Source of the DNA: Granulicella aggregans
Lineage (GTDB): Bacteria; Acidobacteriota; Terriglobia; Terriglobales; Acidobacteriaceae
Length of the DNA stretch: 64,000 nucleotides
Assembly: GCF_014203275.1 (NCBI RefSeq)
Contig: NZ_JACHIP010000002.1
Coordinates: forward strand, 1,116,001 to 1,180,000
Direction of reading: 5' to 3'
The position numbers and the translations under genes were made by a program. The notes under the pieces were generated by a model. It did no database searches, was not told where the DNA came from, and worked only from the letters and a program-made list of their open reading frames with translations. Each line of letters starts with the position of its first letter. Positions within the stretch are counted from its first letter, which is position 1. Of this stretch, positions 37,312 through 46,926 are shown piece by piece.

Positions 37312-37728
37312 TCAGGCCTGCTTCTTCACCTTCCGTGCCGCCACCACCGACGCATTCACCCCCACCGCCGCCCGCACCAGCTTCTTGAACGCCGCCTCAT
37401 CGATCTTCTCTCCTTCGCGGATATCGATCGCCCGCCGCACATTCCCCTCCAGGCTGGAGTTGAACAGCTTCTTCGGATCGTCCACCGCCGCACCGCGCGC
37501 GAACGTAAGCTTCACCACCTGCTTGTAAGTCTCTCCCGTACAAAGGATCCCGTCCCGTGACCACACCGGCACGCCACGCCACTTCCACTCCTCCACAACC
37601 CCCGGCTCGGCATCATGAATCAGCTGCCGCACCCGCGCCAGCATCTCGCCACGCCAATCTGCCAACTCATCAATCCGCTCCGTTATCTTCGCCGAAGCGT
37701 CCTCACTCGTTGCTATAGCCTTCGCCAT
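37312..37728 (-). CDS. DUF1801 (YdhG-like) protein
   Basis: 138 residues from ATG 37728, with GGGAGG seven bases upstream; the longer frame starts inside a palindromic repeat and is rejected. Core features of DUF1801: LIHDAEPGVVEEWKWRGVPVWSRDGILC, YKQVVKLTFARGAAVDDP, and the closing Arg/Glu-rich helix. Function unknown, predicted cytoplasmic. Confidence 0.8.
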   Translation of the reverse strand: MAKAIATSEDASAKITERIDELADWRGEMLARVRQLIHDAEPGVVEEWKWRGVPVWSRDGILCTGETYKQVVKLTFARGAAVDDPKKLFNSSLEGNVRRAIDIREGEKIDEAAFKKLVRAAVGVNASVVAARKVKKQA

Positions 37729-37777
37729 CACCGACCTCCCATCCGTCGCTAACAAGACTCTTACCCCGTCGCAAATC

Positions 37778-37816
37778 GGGTGCCCCATCGATGGCTCGCC
37801 TTTGGCCATGGATGGG
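37778..37816. repeat. palindromic repeat, family A (copy 4)
   Basis: Arms CCATCGATGGC and GCCATGGATGGG; one arm has drifted. Confidence 0.82.
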
Positions 37817-37862
37817 TCCGCCACAAACTTGCACCCGAAAGCCGCGAATCACCGAGCATCCG

Positions 37863-38291
37863 TCAACCCGGCCTGATAGGCGCACTCCCCGAAGTCCGAG
37901 GCACCTTGTAACTCAAACTCGCATGAGCGGCACTCGGATGCAGCACCTTCGATGCCCGCCCATCCTTCCGCATTCGCTCATCCGCCTGCTCCCACGAAGG
38001 CAGCGCCGTCTCACCCTGCGTCCAGTGCGCCACCGAAGCCTCATCGCACCAGTGCAGAAGCTTCGGCATGGCCGCCTTGTGGGCCCCGGAGATCATGTAT
38101 GCCCGCATGCTCGCCTCGCTCTCCCACGCCGTCATCGTCCAGAAAGTCCGGTCGCGGTCCGGCAGCAGCGCCCCACTCTGAAATCCCGCCGCCTTCCGAA
38201 CCTGGCTCTGCGAGCGAATCGCATACAGAAAGAATTCCGGCATGAACCACACCGACCGCACCCGCAACCGCGTCAAGCTGACAAAAACCAT
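37863..38291 (-). CDS. DUF3291/ABM-like small protein
   Basis: 142 residues. The stretch VFVSLTRLRVRSVWFMPEFFLYAIRSQSQVRKAAGF with DRTFWTMTAWESEASMRAYMISGAHKAAMPKLLHWCDEASVAHW is typical of the DUF3291/antibiotic-biosynthesis-monooxygenase-like dimeric alpha-beta barrel. Function unknown. Ends next to the DUF1801 gene repeat, same strand. Confidence 0.75.
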   Translation of the reverse strand: MVFVSLTRLRVRSVWFMPEFFLYAIRSQSQVRKAAGFQSGALLPDRDRTFWTMTAWESEASMRAYMISGAHKAAMPKLLHWCDEASVAHWTQGETALPSWEQADERMRKDGRASKVLHPSAAHASLSYKVPRTSGSAPIRPG

Positions 38292-38411
38292 AGGCACTCT
38301 CGCCAGCCATCATAGCGCCAGCCTGCGGGAACCCGCGCCCTCCAATCTGTGCCTGATCCTGTAACGTTCTCTAGAAGCACAGCGTCTCATCGCTGGAGAG
38401 TGGAAGTCTCC

Positions 38412-38540
38412 ATGGTTTTGTTCGTACTGGCGTTCCTAGGCGGCGTTCTCACCATTCTGGTTCCCTGCATTCCGCCTGTCCTCGCCTTTACCCGCGCCGG
38501 CCAACCTTTCCCATCGCGGTCAATACGTCTACCCAGGTAG
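38412..38540 (+). pseudogene. truncated dipZ/ccdA (DsbD-like) remnant
   Basis: The 42-residue frame starting MVLFVLAFLGGVLTILVPCI and PPVLAFTRAGQPF matches the first helix of CcdA/DipZ thiol-disulfide transporters, which normally read LGGVLTILSPCILPVLPFVFAR. Only the first helix remains, then the frame goes out (PSRSIRLPR) and stops. The gene would normally run several hundred residues. It sits 12 bp before msrB, which commonly follows dipZ. Called a deletion remnant. Confidence 0.6.
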
Positions 38541-38552
38541 CAGGAGGGCATC

Positions 38553-39152
<600 letters not shown>

Positions 39153-39200
39153 CCGGCAGCGGGAGGGGTCTGACGAGGTAGACGGACGATTGCCGCCGCC

Positions 39201-40793
39201 TTACCCCTTCATCCCCGCCGCGATCCTCTCAATCGCATGGTGCGCCGACAACACCGCCCCCTCCTGCCACCCCACCAAATGCGAAAGATGGTCGCCCGCA
39301 AAATAAGTCCGCCCCTCCGCCGCCTCTAACTGTGCATAAGCCGGATCGCTCGACTTCAAATGATTATTCGCAAAGCACCCAATCGAATAAGGAATATTGC
39401 TCCACTGGATATAAATCGGCTTGGTCAGCAACTGCCCCTTGCCCGGATGCAGCGTTTCTACAGCCTGGCGCGAGGCAGCAAACTTCGCCTCCATCGTTGG
39501 CAGCGCTCCAAACGCCGTCGGCTTGAACGTATTCGTCCCGCCCATCCCCAACCCGCCTACATCCTCGCGCTCGGAGTTGAACCCGGCGACGAGTACGCCC
39601 GTCGGCGCGAACATCTTCGCGCTCGGATACCACACCAGATCCACCGCATCCTTCAAGAACGAGATGCCCCCATAGATACGATTCTCCGTCTCCCAGAACC
39701 GCGGCGACTCCCACGCAACTTTGTAAAGCGCCGTCATCGGCATGCCCGAGAACGCCGCCTGCGTCGCCGCTGAAAAGTTGTTCTTCGTCTTCGCCAGTAC
39801 CGGAATCGGCATGGTGCAGATGCAGAAGTCTCCGCTGACAGTCTTCGTCGCTCCGCCCTGCGTATACGCGACCGTCACGCCATTCGAAGCGGTCTTGATC
39901 TCCGTCACCGGCGAGCTGTACTGGATCATCCCCTCCGGCAGCGCCTTGGCAAAACCATAAGGGATCCGGTCCATCCCGCCCACCGGCTGGAACATCGTCG
40001 CCTGCCAGTCGATCTGCTCCTCGTAAAACTCGCCCTTCGAGAAGTCAGCCGCCAACAGCTCCTTCAGCGCCAGCGGCTTGTTCAGCGTCGACTTGTGCGG
40101 CCCCGCGCCACGGTTGCTCACATAGCCCGCGCGACTCGTCCCCGTGTACTTCCCGTCGTCAAGATCGCCAAACCCCGCCAAAAACTCCAGCATCTGCGCC
40201 TGCTCCGCCGCCGTCAGGTCCTCATCCAGCGCATGCTTATTCACTGCCTTCGACAGCAGCTCCGCAATATATCCGCGCGTGTCATGCACCACCTGCCGCT
40301 CCAGCACCGGCTTGCCGCCATTGATCTTCGGCGACTGCATCAGCGCCGACCGCGAGAAGTTGACCTCCACCTCCAGCGGCACGCCCAGCTTCTGGCAGTA
40401 GTCCAGCAGATGCGTATGGATCGAAGGAATGCGCGCCGGCCCCGCATTCAAATAGCCGCCATCGCTCCACGAACACGCCTGCTTCGTACCATCGATGAAC
40501 TCGACGGTTGACCCATCCCGCACCGACCAAGACCGTCCACCCGGCCGATCCCGCGCCTCCAGAATCGTGCACTCAAACCCAGCCTTCATCAGCTCCAGCG
40601 CCGAGGTAAGCCCCGCGATCCCGGCCCCCAGGATCACCACCTTCTTACCCTTGCCAAAGTCAGCCGCCAACTCCGGCAGCGGCGAAGCCCCCGAAGCGGG
40701 AGTAAGCCCAAGCGCATGCATGGCCGAAAACGCAGCGGAGTATCCGCCAATCTGCGCCACGCGCTGAAGAAAAACACGACGGGTAAGGCTCAT
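39201..40793 (-). CDS. flavin amine oxidase, Tat-exported
   Basis: 530 residues; ATG 40793 is preceded by GGGAG. Signal MSLTRRVFLQRVAQIGGYS is a twin-arginine type. Dinucleotide-binding motif VVILGAGIAGLTSALELMKAG then GGRSWS for FAD. C-terminal FAD motif TYFAGDHLSHLVGWQEGAVLSAHHAIERI is the monoamine-oxidase signature. It should oxidise amines or L-amino acids in the periplasm producing hydrogen peroxide. Substrate unknown. Same gene block as msrB but opposite strand (convergent, 48 bp). Confidence 0.88.
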   Translation of the reverse strand: MSLTRRVFLQRVAQIGGYSAAFSAMHALGLTPASGASPLPELAADFGKGKKVVILGAGIAGLTSALELMKAGFECTILEARDRPGGRSWSVRDGSTVEFIDGTKQACSWSDGGYLNAGPARIPSIHTHLLDYCQKLGVPLEVEVNFSRSALMQSPKINGGKPVLERQVVHDTRGYIAELLSKAVNKHALDEDLTAAEQAQMLEFLAGFGDLDDGKYTGTSRAGYVSNRGAGPHKSTLNKPLALKELLAADFSKGEFYEEQIDWQATMFQPVGGMDRIPYGFAKALPEGMIQYSSPVTEIKTASNGVTVAYTQGGATKTVSGDFCICTMPIPVLAKTKNNFSAATQAAFSGMPMTALYKVAWESPRFWETENRIYGGISFLKDAVDLVWYPSAKMFAPTGVLVAGFNSEREDVGGLGMGGTNTFKPTAFGALPTMEAKFAASRQAVETLHPGKGQLLTKPIYIQWSNIPYSIGCFANNHLKSSDPAYAQLEAAEGRTYFAGDHLSHLVGWQEGAVLSAHHAIERIAAGMKG

Positions 40794-40905
40794 GTTGATG
40801 GGCTCCCTGAGTACGTGCAAACAGCCACGTGCAGCTAAGTTTTATGTGTGAACAAACCTAGTGTCCCGTTAACCACCCATTCACGCAAGGCTAATCACTA
40901 CGATT

Positions 40906-40944
40906 GGGGTGCCCATATCTGGCAGCATCATCGCCAGATGTGGG
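40906..40944. repeat. palindromic repeat, family F
   Basis: GGGGTGCCCATATCTGGC and GCCAGATGTGGGAG arms. Second copy at 51969. Confidence 0.75.
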
Positions 40945-40963
40945 AGTATATCGCCACGAAATC

Positions 40964-41002
40964 GGGTGCCCCATCCATGGCTCGCACTTGGCCATGGGTG
41001 GG
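40964..41002. repeat. palindromic repeat, family A (copy 5)
   Basis: Arms CCATCCATGGC and GCCATGGGTGGG. Confidence 0.88.
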
Positions 41003-41037
41003 TACCGCCACGGAACCCATCCTTCAGACTGGAGTAG

Positions 41038-41098
41038 CAGCGGGCTTTAGCCCGCGGTAACCATCACCGCCACCAGATCCGGGCTTTAGCCCCGGAGT
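41038..41098. repeat. two short palindromes (CGGGCTTTAGCCCG type)
   Basis: GCGGGCTTTAGCCCGC at 41040-41055 and CCGGGCTTTAGCCCCGG at 41079-41095, hairpins in the 353-bp gap (40794-41146), which has no gene. Confidence 0.7.
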
Positions 41099-41146
41099 GA
41101 GACACCAATCCCCATCTAGCGCTCTTCTTCGCTTGCTTCAACCCCT

Positions 41147-42190
41147 TTACGGCTGCCCGTAATATCCCCACCGCGTCCGCGCCACTACCCCCGGCTTCGC
41201 CACCTTCACCTCCAGCCGGTGATACTCATCCATCCCCTCCGCAGCCTTCGGATCGAACGAGATCTCATAGAAGCTCTTCGTATCGTCGACGGCCTTCTCG
41301 ATCAACCCCGCGATGTCCCCACTAGCCCCCAGCACCAACCCTCCGCTCTGCGTCGCCAGAACCTGCAACGCTAGCTCTCCCGGAGTAGCCTGGCTCGGCT
41401 TCGTCGCCGGCTTCAAATACTGCTGATACGACTGCGACTGAAACACGCTTTCCGAGCTCCCCAGCGGATCGATGTGATACAGCGTCACTCGCGCCTGCCG
41501 CAGCATCTCCGACACCGACGCAATCTGGTGATAAAGCTCCTGCTGCTGCTTGTCGCTCAGGTACATCGCCGGCCCCGAGAACACCGGCCATCCCGGCGAC
41601 ACCCACAACAGCAGCTTCCGCCCCGGCCTCTGCCGCATCTGCGCCACCACCCCGCTCAGCGCCCGCAGCGACAACTCCACCCGCTCCTCACCCCCATGAA
41701 ACCCCGGAGTCAAATGGTTCGCACGCACCGACGGCAGATACCTGTCCAGCGCCTCCTTCAATCCCTTTCCATCCGTCGATGGAGCGGGCTGTATGTGAAT
41801 ACCCTTCTCCGTCAGCACCCCTATCGTCGTCGGGTACGCCATCTTCCCATCCCGCGACAGCAGAAACTTATCCAGCTCCGGCCGCTCTCTCGACATCGTG
41901 ATCTCCTGCGAGTTCATCACGTCGATCAACAGCACCACTTCCGTCGGAGCGACGCTGCCATCAATCTCGGTAAACGTCGAAATCGTTTGCGGAGCCTTGT
42001 TGTTGAAGAGAGAAAAGTCCTGCTGCTGCAGCCCGGTCACTGGCCCGCCATGCGCCGAGGTGACTTCAACATTGAGATACATTCGGGCCGGAGGCGTCGG
42101 TGCCGGCGCTATGCCAGCCTGCCCGAATCCAGTCGCCACCCCTGCAAGAAGAACCGATCCCACCAACACCCGCGCCACAAACCCAGACAT
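41147..42190 (-). CDS. VWFA-related acidobacterial domain protein (TIGR03436), copy 1
   Basis: 347 residues; GGGAGAG precedes the ATG. Signal peptide VLVGSVLLAGVATGFGQ. The fold begins YLNVEVTSAHGGPVTGLQQQDFSLFNNK, then EVVLLIDVMNS where the metal-binding DxSxS motif is degenerate, and ends YHRLEVKVAKPGVVARTRWGYY. This family is expanded in Acidobacteriota and presumably exported; function unknown. It lies downstream of the tauE gene on the same strand and is about as long as a second paralogue at 46971-48035. Confidence 0.88.
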   Translation of the reverse strand: MSGFVARVLVGSVLLAGVATGFGQAGIAPAPTPPARMYLNVEVTSAHGGPVTGLQQQDFSLFNNKAPQTISTFTEIDGSVAPTEVVLLIDVMNSQEITMSRERPELDKFLLSRDGKMAYPTTIGVLTEKGIHIQPAPSTDGKGLKEALDRYLPSVRANHLTPGFHGGEERVELSLRALSGVVAQMRQRPGRKLLLWVSPGWPVFSGPAMYLSDKQQQELYHQIASVSEMLRQARVTLYHIDPLGSSESVFQSQSYQQYLKPATKPSQATPGELALQVLATQSGGLVLGASGDIAGLIEKAVDDTKSFYEISFDPKAAEGMDEYHRLEVKVAKPGVVARTRWGYYGQP

Positions 42191-42262
42191 GATCTCTCCC
42201 AGTTCTCTGCAATGTTATTGAGAATGGTTTCGATCATATCGAACTTCTATCAGCCACCGAAC

Positions 42263-42301
42263 GGGTGCCCCATCCATGGCTCGCACTTGGCCATGGGTGG
42301 G
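42263..42301. repeat. palindromic repeat, family A (copy 6)
   Basis: Arms CCATCCATGGC and GCCATGGGTGGG, between the VWFA and tauE genes. Confidence 0.88.
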
Positions 42302-42347
42302 TCCGCCAAGGAACCCATAGGCCAACCCACCGGTAACGAAAAATAAA

Positions 42348-43100
42348 CTACTTCACAGCCGCCTGCCAGCAGAACTGAAACCCAATCACCATCAGCCAAA
42401 GCGAAAGCGCAAACCGCAGCTTCCGATTAGGAATCTTCGGTGCAGCTCCGCTTCCCACGATCCCACCCACGACCCCACCAATCGCCATCTTCAGCAGCAG
42501 CGCCCCCGCATAGTGCCCGCCAAACAAATGCACTCCCGTACCCACCAACGCAATGGCCAACCCAAACGCAAGGTCCGTTCCCACCACCTGCGCCGCAGTG
42601 AGCGATGTAAGGCTAAGCAGCGCCACCGTCCCCAGCGCCCCAGCGCCCGAAGACGAGAACCCGACCTCAGCACCAATCGGGAACATGATCGCCGCGATGC
42701 TCTTACCCTTCGTCTCCATCGGTCGAGCGATCGCCGCCGGCTTGAAGTGCCGGAACAGATGCCATCCCGAGGTGAACATGATGATCAACCCCAGCGCGAA
42801 GTACAGCGCCGCCTTCGGCCCATGCTGTGCGACATGCTTAAAGAACACCGACCCCAGCACCACTCCCGGCAACCCACCCAGCAGCATCACTCCCAGCACC
42901 CGGTAGTTCACCTGCCTCCGAGCCACCTGTACCGGCACCACAATCAGCTTCACAATCGCCGAGTAAGCCAGCGCCGTGCTCACTGCAACTTCCACCGGCA
43001 CATGCAGAAACAGGATCAGCATCGGAGCGGTAATCACACCCGCGCCCACCCCGCTCAAAGCAATTACCACCGCAATTCCAAACCCGATCAGGTAATCCAT
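42348..43100 (-). CDS. TauE/SafE (TSUP) sulfite/anion transporter
   Basis: 250 residues, about eight spans. The paired TSUP repeats are recognisable: GSGVGAGVITAPMLILF-like GVGAGVITAPMLILFLHVPVEVAVSTAL in the first half and SSSGAGALGTVALLSLTSLTAAQVVGTDLAF in the second. The family moves sulfite, sulfoacetate or other small organic anions across the inner membrane. Position behind cysD-cysN-cysH supports a sulfur substrate, either sulfate uptake or relief of excess sulfite; direction cannot be told. Confidence 0.85.
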   Translation of the reverse strand: MDYLIGFGIAVVIALSGVGAGVITAPMLILFLHVPVEVAVSTALAYSAIVKLIVVPVQVARRQVNYRVLGVMLLGGLPGVVLGSVFFKHVAQHGPKAALYFALGLIIMFTSGWHLFRHFKPAAIARPMETKGKSIAAIMFPIGAEVGFSSSGAGALGTVALLSLTSLTAAQVVGTDLAFGLAIALVGTGVHLFGGHYAGALLLKMAIGGVVGGIVGSGAAPKIPNRKLRFALSLWLMVIGFQFCWQAAVK

Positions 43101-43137
43101 TACGCCACTCTTTCAGTTACAAATAACTTTCAACTTT

Positions 43138-43176
43138 GGGTGCCCCATCCATCGCAGTCTCATCGCGATGGATGGG
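43138..43176. repeat. palindromic repeat, family B
   Basis: GGGTGCCCCATCCATCGC and GCGATGGATGGG arms, between tauE and cysH. Confidence 0.82.
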
Positions 43177-43187
43177 AACGTAAACCC

Positions 43188-43901
43188 TCACCCCGCCTGA
43201 ATGTGTATCCCGCACTCCTGCTTCTGTCCGCCCCATCTCCCCGACCGCGGATCGTTCGGGTCCGTCGGCAGGCTCGTACAAGGCTCACACCCAATGCTCG
43301 AGTACCCCTTGTCATAAAGCTTCAGCAGCGGAATCTCATGCACCCGCGCATACTGCCAAACATCTTTAGCCGTCCACTCCGTCAGCGGGCTGATCTTGCG
43401 AATCGTCTTCCCTGAAGGAAGTCCAAAGTCCTCAACCTCCTTCAGCGCCGCGCGGCTCTTGGCCTGCTCCCGCCGAAGCCCGGTAAACCAAAGCCCATAT
43501 CCTTCAAGCGCCGAAAACAACGGCTTCACCTTACGCATGCCGCAGCACCTGCTAGGCTCCGTCTGATTCAGAATCCCGAACTGCGACTCCTGCTCCGCCA
43601 CCGTCAACTCCGGCAGCAGATTGATGAGATTCATTCCCCACTCCGCCGCCATCCGGTCGCGATACTCGTACACCTCCGCGAAGTGATACCCGGTATCCAG
43701 AAACACCACCGGCACATCCGGCAGCAATCGCCGCACCATGTGCAGCACGATCATGTCTTCTGCCTGAAAGCTGTTGGTCACGCAGGCATCCTGCGGCAGG
43801 TTCGCCAGCTCTTCATGCACCAGCCGCTCCGCGTTGAAGATTTTCTCTTCCGTACTCACAACCGTCGGCGTCACCGCCAGCTCTTCCACCACTTCACTCA
43901 T
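43188..43901 (-). CDS. cysH: adenylyl-sulfate (APS) reductase, CysH family
   Basis: 237 residues; GAGGAAG precedes the ATG. Catalytic Cys in the C-terminal ECGIHIQAG. The 4Fe-4S cysteine pattern is present as CC in SRCCGMRKVKPL and CxxC in IGCEPCTSLP, which marks the APS-reducing form rather than the PAPS-only form. That fits the absence of a cysC kinase domain in the neighbouring cysN. It reduces APS to sulfite using thioredoxin. Third enzyme gene of the cluster, 139 bp after cysN, with palindromic repeats in between. Confidence 0.93.
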   Translation of the reverse strand: MSEVVEELAVTPTVVSTEEKIFNAERLVHEELANLPQDACVTNSFQAEDMIVLHMVRRLLPDVPVVFLDTGYHFAEVYEYRDRMAAEWGMNLINLLPELTVAEQESQFGILNQTEPSRCCGMRKVKPLFSALEGYGLWFTGLRREQAKSRAALKEVEDFGLPSGKTIRKISPLTEWTAKDVWQYARVHEIPLLKLYDKGYSSIGCEPCTSLPTDPNDPRSGRWGGQKQECGIHIQAG

Positions 43902-43992
43902 CTCGCTACTTCCTCTTGAACCTTGTCATCCTTCGCGAAGTGAGGGCCCCGATACCGCTGAGCCGCAAGCTCCGCCTCACTGCCACCATCCT

Positions 43993-44031
43993 GGGTGCCC
44001 CACCCATGACTCGCCTTCGGTCATGAGTGGG
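43993..44031. repeat. palindromic repeat, family A (copy 9)
   Basis: Arms CCCACCCATGAC and GTCATGAGTGGG with coordinated substitutions, which shows the hairpin is maintained. Confidence 0.85.
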
Positions 44032-44040
44032 AGACCACCG

Positions 44041-45744
44041 CTAACTCCGCAACCGCTCCAGCAACGCCTCTTCCGTCAACTCCATCGCATCGATCGCATG
44101 TTCTTCCTCCACCACCGCCAACCCTTCAATCAGCACCACAACCCCAGCAGCCAACAAAGCCTGCAACACCCGAGGAGTCTTCACCTTCGTCCGTACCACC
44201 GGCACATCATCCCCAAGCAGCGCGAGTTCCACAGCATCCGCACGCTCTTCCGGAACAAACACCAGCGCCGGCTTATGCTTCGTCTTCCATGCCTCGCCCG
44301 AGATCCCGCGCCGGATCATCCCCGCCGCCACCGTAGCGTTCGTAGCCGGGTCGATCAGGATAAAGTTTCCCGTAGCCCGGTTCTCCGCATACGCATCGAA
44401 GAACAGCGGCCGCACCACATGCACTTCAACCGCACCCACATCGTTCATGCCCAGCGAGGGAACCGCCTCATGCTCCAGCGTCTCGATGTTGTTCCGATAC
44501 AGCACCTGTGTCACCCGCGCGCTCACCGTCTGCGGTCCATGCTTCAACAGGTAAGGCTTATGCGTCTCCAGCCGAGTCCCATCGAACCACACCACCGCCG
44601 CCTCAATCGCCGTCGCATGATGCGGCTGCCCCTCAGGCGCAACGATCACATCGCCACGGCTGATATCACGCTCGTCTTCCAGCGTTAGTGCGATGGACAT
44701 GGGCGCCCGCGCCTCATCTAGATCGCCATCGAACGTAGTGATCGAAGCCACCCGGCTGCGCAGCCCCGAAGGCAGCGCCACAATCTCATCGCCCTTACGA
44801 ATTACGCCCGCCGCGATCTGCCCCGCAAACCCGCGATAGTTCTGGTCCGGCCGAATCACCCGCTGCACCGGCAGCCGAAACGCGACGGTTGAATCTGTAA
44901 CTCCAACCGGCACATTCTCCAGATGCTCCAGCAGAGTAGGCCCGTCGTACCAGGGCATATTCACGCTGCGGTCAACAACGTTATCGCCCTCAAGCGCACT
45001 CACCGGAATCACCGTCAACTCGCCACCGAAGCCGGGTGCCCCATCCATGGCAAGCACTTGGCCATGGGTGGGTCCGCCACCAACATCTCCGTTCGCCGCA
45101 GCAAACGACCGCCCCACCAACTCCCTCAGATCGCTTTCAATCCCGCGATAAACCTCCTCCGAATACCCCACGAGGTCCATCTTGTTCACCGCCGCCACAA
45201 TATGCCGAATCCCCAGCAGTGACGAGATAAACGCGTGCCGCTTCGACTGCGTAAGAATCCCCTTCCGCGCATCGATCAGAATGATCGCAAGGTCCGCCGT
45301 CGAAGCTCCCGTGGCCATGTTTCGCGTGTACTGCTCATGCCCCGGCGTGTCCGCGATGATGAACTTCCGTCGCTGCGTCGAGAAGTACCGATACGCCACA
45401 TCGATCGTGATCCCCTGCTCCCGCTCCGCCCGCAACCCATCCGTCAGCAGCGCAAAATCGATGCCGCTATTCGTCGATCCAGTGCTCGAAGTCGCGACCC
45501 CGGTCACTGCACGGACCTGGTCCTCATACACATTCCGCGAGTCATACAGCAGCCTTCCAATCAGCGTCGACTTGCCATCGTCCACGCTGCCCGCCGTGCT
45601 GAAGCGCAGCAGGTCCTTCGCCTGCTCGGCATGAAGGAACTCGTCGATTGCAAATTCTGCATCCACCGCCAACGCGTCCCCTTCGCCGTCATTCTGAGTG
45701 TTTACCGTCTCTTGTTCTTCGTCGTTGATCTCAAGAATCGCCAT
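44041..45744 (-). CDS. cysN: sulfate adenylyltransferase large subunit (CysN) with in-frame repeat insertion
   Basis: 567 residues, GTPase subunit that activates ATP sulfurylase. G1 GSVDDGKSTLIGRLLYDS, G3 DTPGHEQY, G4 NKMD. Starts within the stop of cysD (TAATG), so the two are translationally coupled. At residues about 223-238 the chain reads GGPTHGQVLAMDGAPG, which is a translated family A palindromic repeat, between FAAANGDVGG and the conserved ELTVIPVSALEGDNVV. The last roughly 80 residues (after VFVPEERADAVELALLG) resemble a short, degenerate extension; no APS kinase P-loop is present. Conserved catalytic motifs are intact. Confidence 0.93.
   Translation of the reverse strand: MAILEINDEEQETVNTQNDGEGDALAVDAEFAIDEFLHAEQAKDLLRFSTAGSVDDGKSTLIGRLLYDSRNVYEDQVRAVTGVATSSTGSTNSGIDFALLTDGLRAEREQGITIDVAYRYFSTQRRKFIIADTPGHEQYTRNMATGASTADLAIILIDARKGILTQSKRHAFISSLLGIRHIVAAVNKMDLVGYSEEVYRGIESDLRELVGRSFAAANGDVGGGPTHGQVLAMDGAPGFGGELTVIPVSALEGDNVVDRSVNMPWYDGPTLLEHLENVPVGVTDSTVAFRLPVQRVIRPDQNYRGFAGQIAAGVIRKGDEIVALPSGLRSRVASITTFDGDLDEARAPMSIALTLEDERDISRGDVIVAPEGQPHHATAIEAAVVWFDGTRLETHKPYLLKHGPQTVSARVTQVLYRNNIETLEHEAVPSLGMNDVGAVEVHVVRPLFFDAYAENRATGNFILIDPATNATVAAGMIRRGISGEAWKTKHKPALVFVPEERADAVELALLGDDVPVVRTKVKTPRVLQALLAAGVVVLIEGLAVVEEEHAIDAMELTEEALLERLRS
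45034..45072. repeat. family A palindromic repeat inside cysN (copy 7)
   Basis: Full family A element, arms CCATCCATGGC and GCCATGGGTGGG with loop AAGCACTTG, inside the coding region and in frame. It matches the intergenic copy at 24777 nearly base for base. Confidence 0.9.
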
Positions 45745-46727
45745 TAGAAATACCCTTCCCGCTTCTTGATCTCCATCGACCCATCCGTATCGTGATCGAT
45801 CACCCGGTTCGCCCGCTCCGAGCTACGAAACCCCACCAGCTCCGCAATGATCTTCGGAATCGTATCCGCATCCGACCGTATCGCTCCCGTGCAGGGCGAG
45901 CATCCCAGCGACCGCAACCTTGACCGCACCCACTGCTCCTCACCCGGCAAGCTCTTTACGAACGACTGCTCCACCGGAATCAGCGAATCCCCACGCACGA
46001 TCATCCGGCGCTCCTTCGCGAAGTAAAGCGGCACAATCGGTATGTTCTCCGTGTAGATGTAGTGCCACACATCCAGCTCCGTCCAGTTCGAAAGCGGAAA
46101 CACCCGTATGCTCTCGCCCGGCGAGATCCGCGCGTTATACAGATTCCAAACCTCGGGCCGCTGATTCTTCGGGTCCCACTGCCCCGCCTTGTCGCGGAAC
46201 GAAAAGATCCGCTCCTTCGCCCGCGACTTCTCCTCATCCCTACGAGCTCCGCCAAACGCCGCATCGTACCCATGCGCCCTTAGCCCATCCAGCAGCGCCG
46301 TCGTCTTCAGCAGCCCGCAGCACCGCTGCGTCCCCAAAGCCACCGGGTTTGCCCCATCCAGCAGCGCCTGTTCGTTCCGCCACACCTTCAGGTCCAGCCC
46401 GAGCTCCCGCGTCAGGTTGTCGCGAAACTCGATCATCTCGTGAAACTTGTACCCCGTATCGACATGCAGCAGAGGGAAGGGAATTGGCCCCGGATAGAAC
46501 GCCTTCTGCGCCAGCCGCAGCATCACAGAAGAGTCCTTGCCGATCGAGTACAGCATCACCGGCTTCTGAAACTCCGCCGCCACCTCGCGAAAGATCTGAA
46601 TACTCTCCGCCTCGAGCAACTGCAGATGACTCAACCGAGCAGACGTTGCTGAAGAAGTGTTCTGTTGACCGAGCGACGCATCTACCGTGTTCACTGCCGC
46701 CTGGTCTTCAACCGTTGAAACCGACAT
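45744..46727 (-). CDS. cysD: sulfate adenylyltransferase small subunit (CysD)
   Basis: 327 residues from ATG 46727; the frame continues upstream into the terminator region but that extension is rejected. ATP pyrophosphatase motif [10 protein letters not shown] near residue 60, [18 protein letters not shown], and [21 protein letters not shown] are the CysD signatures. Makes APS from sulfate and ATP with CysN. First structural gene of the cluster. The 5' leader carries a Cys-rich short ORF and an intrinsic terminator. Confidence 0.95.
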   Translation of the reverse strand: MSVSTVEDQAAVNTVDASLGQQNTSSATSARLSHLQLLEAESIQIFREVAAEFQKPVMLYSIGKDSSVMLRLAQKAFYPGPIPFPLLHVDTGYKFHEMIEFRDNLTRELGLDLKVWRNEQALLDGANPVALGTQRCCGLLKTTALLDGLRAHGYDAAFGGARRDEEKSRAKERIFSFRDKAGQWDPKNQRPEVWNLYNARISPGESIRVFPLSNWTELDVWHYIYTENIPIVPLYFAKERRMIVRGDSLIPVEQSFVKSLPGEEQWVRSRLRSLGCSPCTGAIRSDADTIPKIIAELVGFRSSERANRVIDHDTDGSMEIKKREGYF

Positions 46728-46761
46728 ACTCACACCCGATCCAGATTTTTTAGAGGGACAA

Positions 46762-46794
46762 AACGAAAAAACCCACGCTGTCTGTGCGTGGGTG
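46762..46794 (-). terminator. intrinsic terminator in the cysD leader (attenuator)
   Basis: Minus-strand RNA: ACCCACGC (46793-46786), seven-base loop ACAGACA, GCGTGGGT (46778-46771) followed by TTTTT, CG and TTTT. It lies 35 bases before the cysD ATG and after the Cys-rich leader ORF, so it can only act on leader transcripts. Confidence 0.82.
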
Positions 46795-46828
46795 CGGTAC
46801 ATCGAGGTTGTTCAGATAAGGAGAAAGA

Positions 46829-46918
46829 TTATCGACAACACTCACACCCACGCGCGCACGCCATACAGCAACAGAAGCTGCAGCACATGCGACAAGCGGT
46901 GGTGGAGTACGAAGTCAT
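46829..46918 (-). CDS. Cys-rich leader peptide of cysDN-cysH, 29 aa
   Basis: ATG at 46918 and TAA at 46831-46829. Ten of 29 residues are Cys; the C-terminal part reads MCCSFCCCMACARGCECCR (internal ATG at 46888 gives a 19-residue version with nine Cys). No Shine-Dalgarno sequence is visible. The 3' end of the ORF (46853-46845, GCGTGGGTG) is complementary over nine bases to the 5' arm of the downstream terminator (46794-46786), one pair more than the terminator stem itself. A ribosome stalled for Cys-tRNA at the first Cys codons would leave this segment free to pair and read-through into cysD would follow; a ribosome reaching the stop codon would cover it and the terminator would form. Role inferred from architecture. 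Confidence 0.78.
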   Translation of the reverse strand: MTSYSTTACRMCCSFCCCMACARGCECCR

Positions 46919-46926
46919 CTCTATCT

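Noticed and set aside
37729..37824. Longer start for the DUF1801 protein
   Set aside because: The extension is a translated family A repeat; GGGAGG directly precedes ATG 37728.
46728..46802. 25-residue N-terminal extension of CysD
   Set aside because: Runs through the terminator hairpin and U tract; ATG 46727 is better placed.
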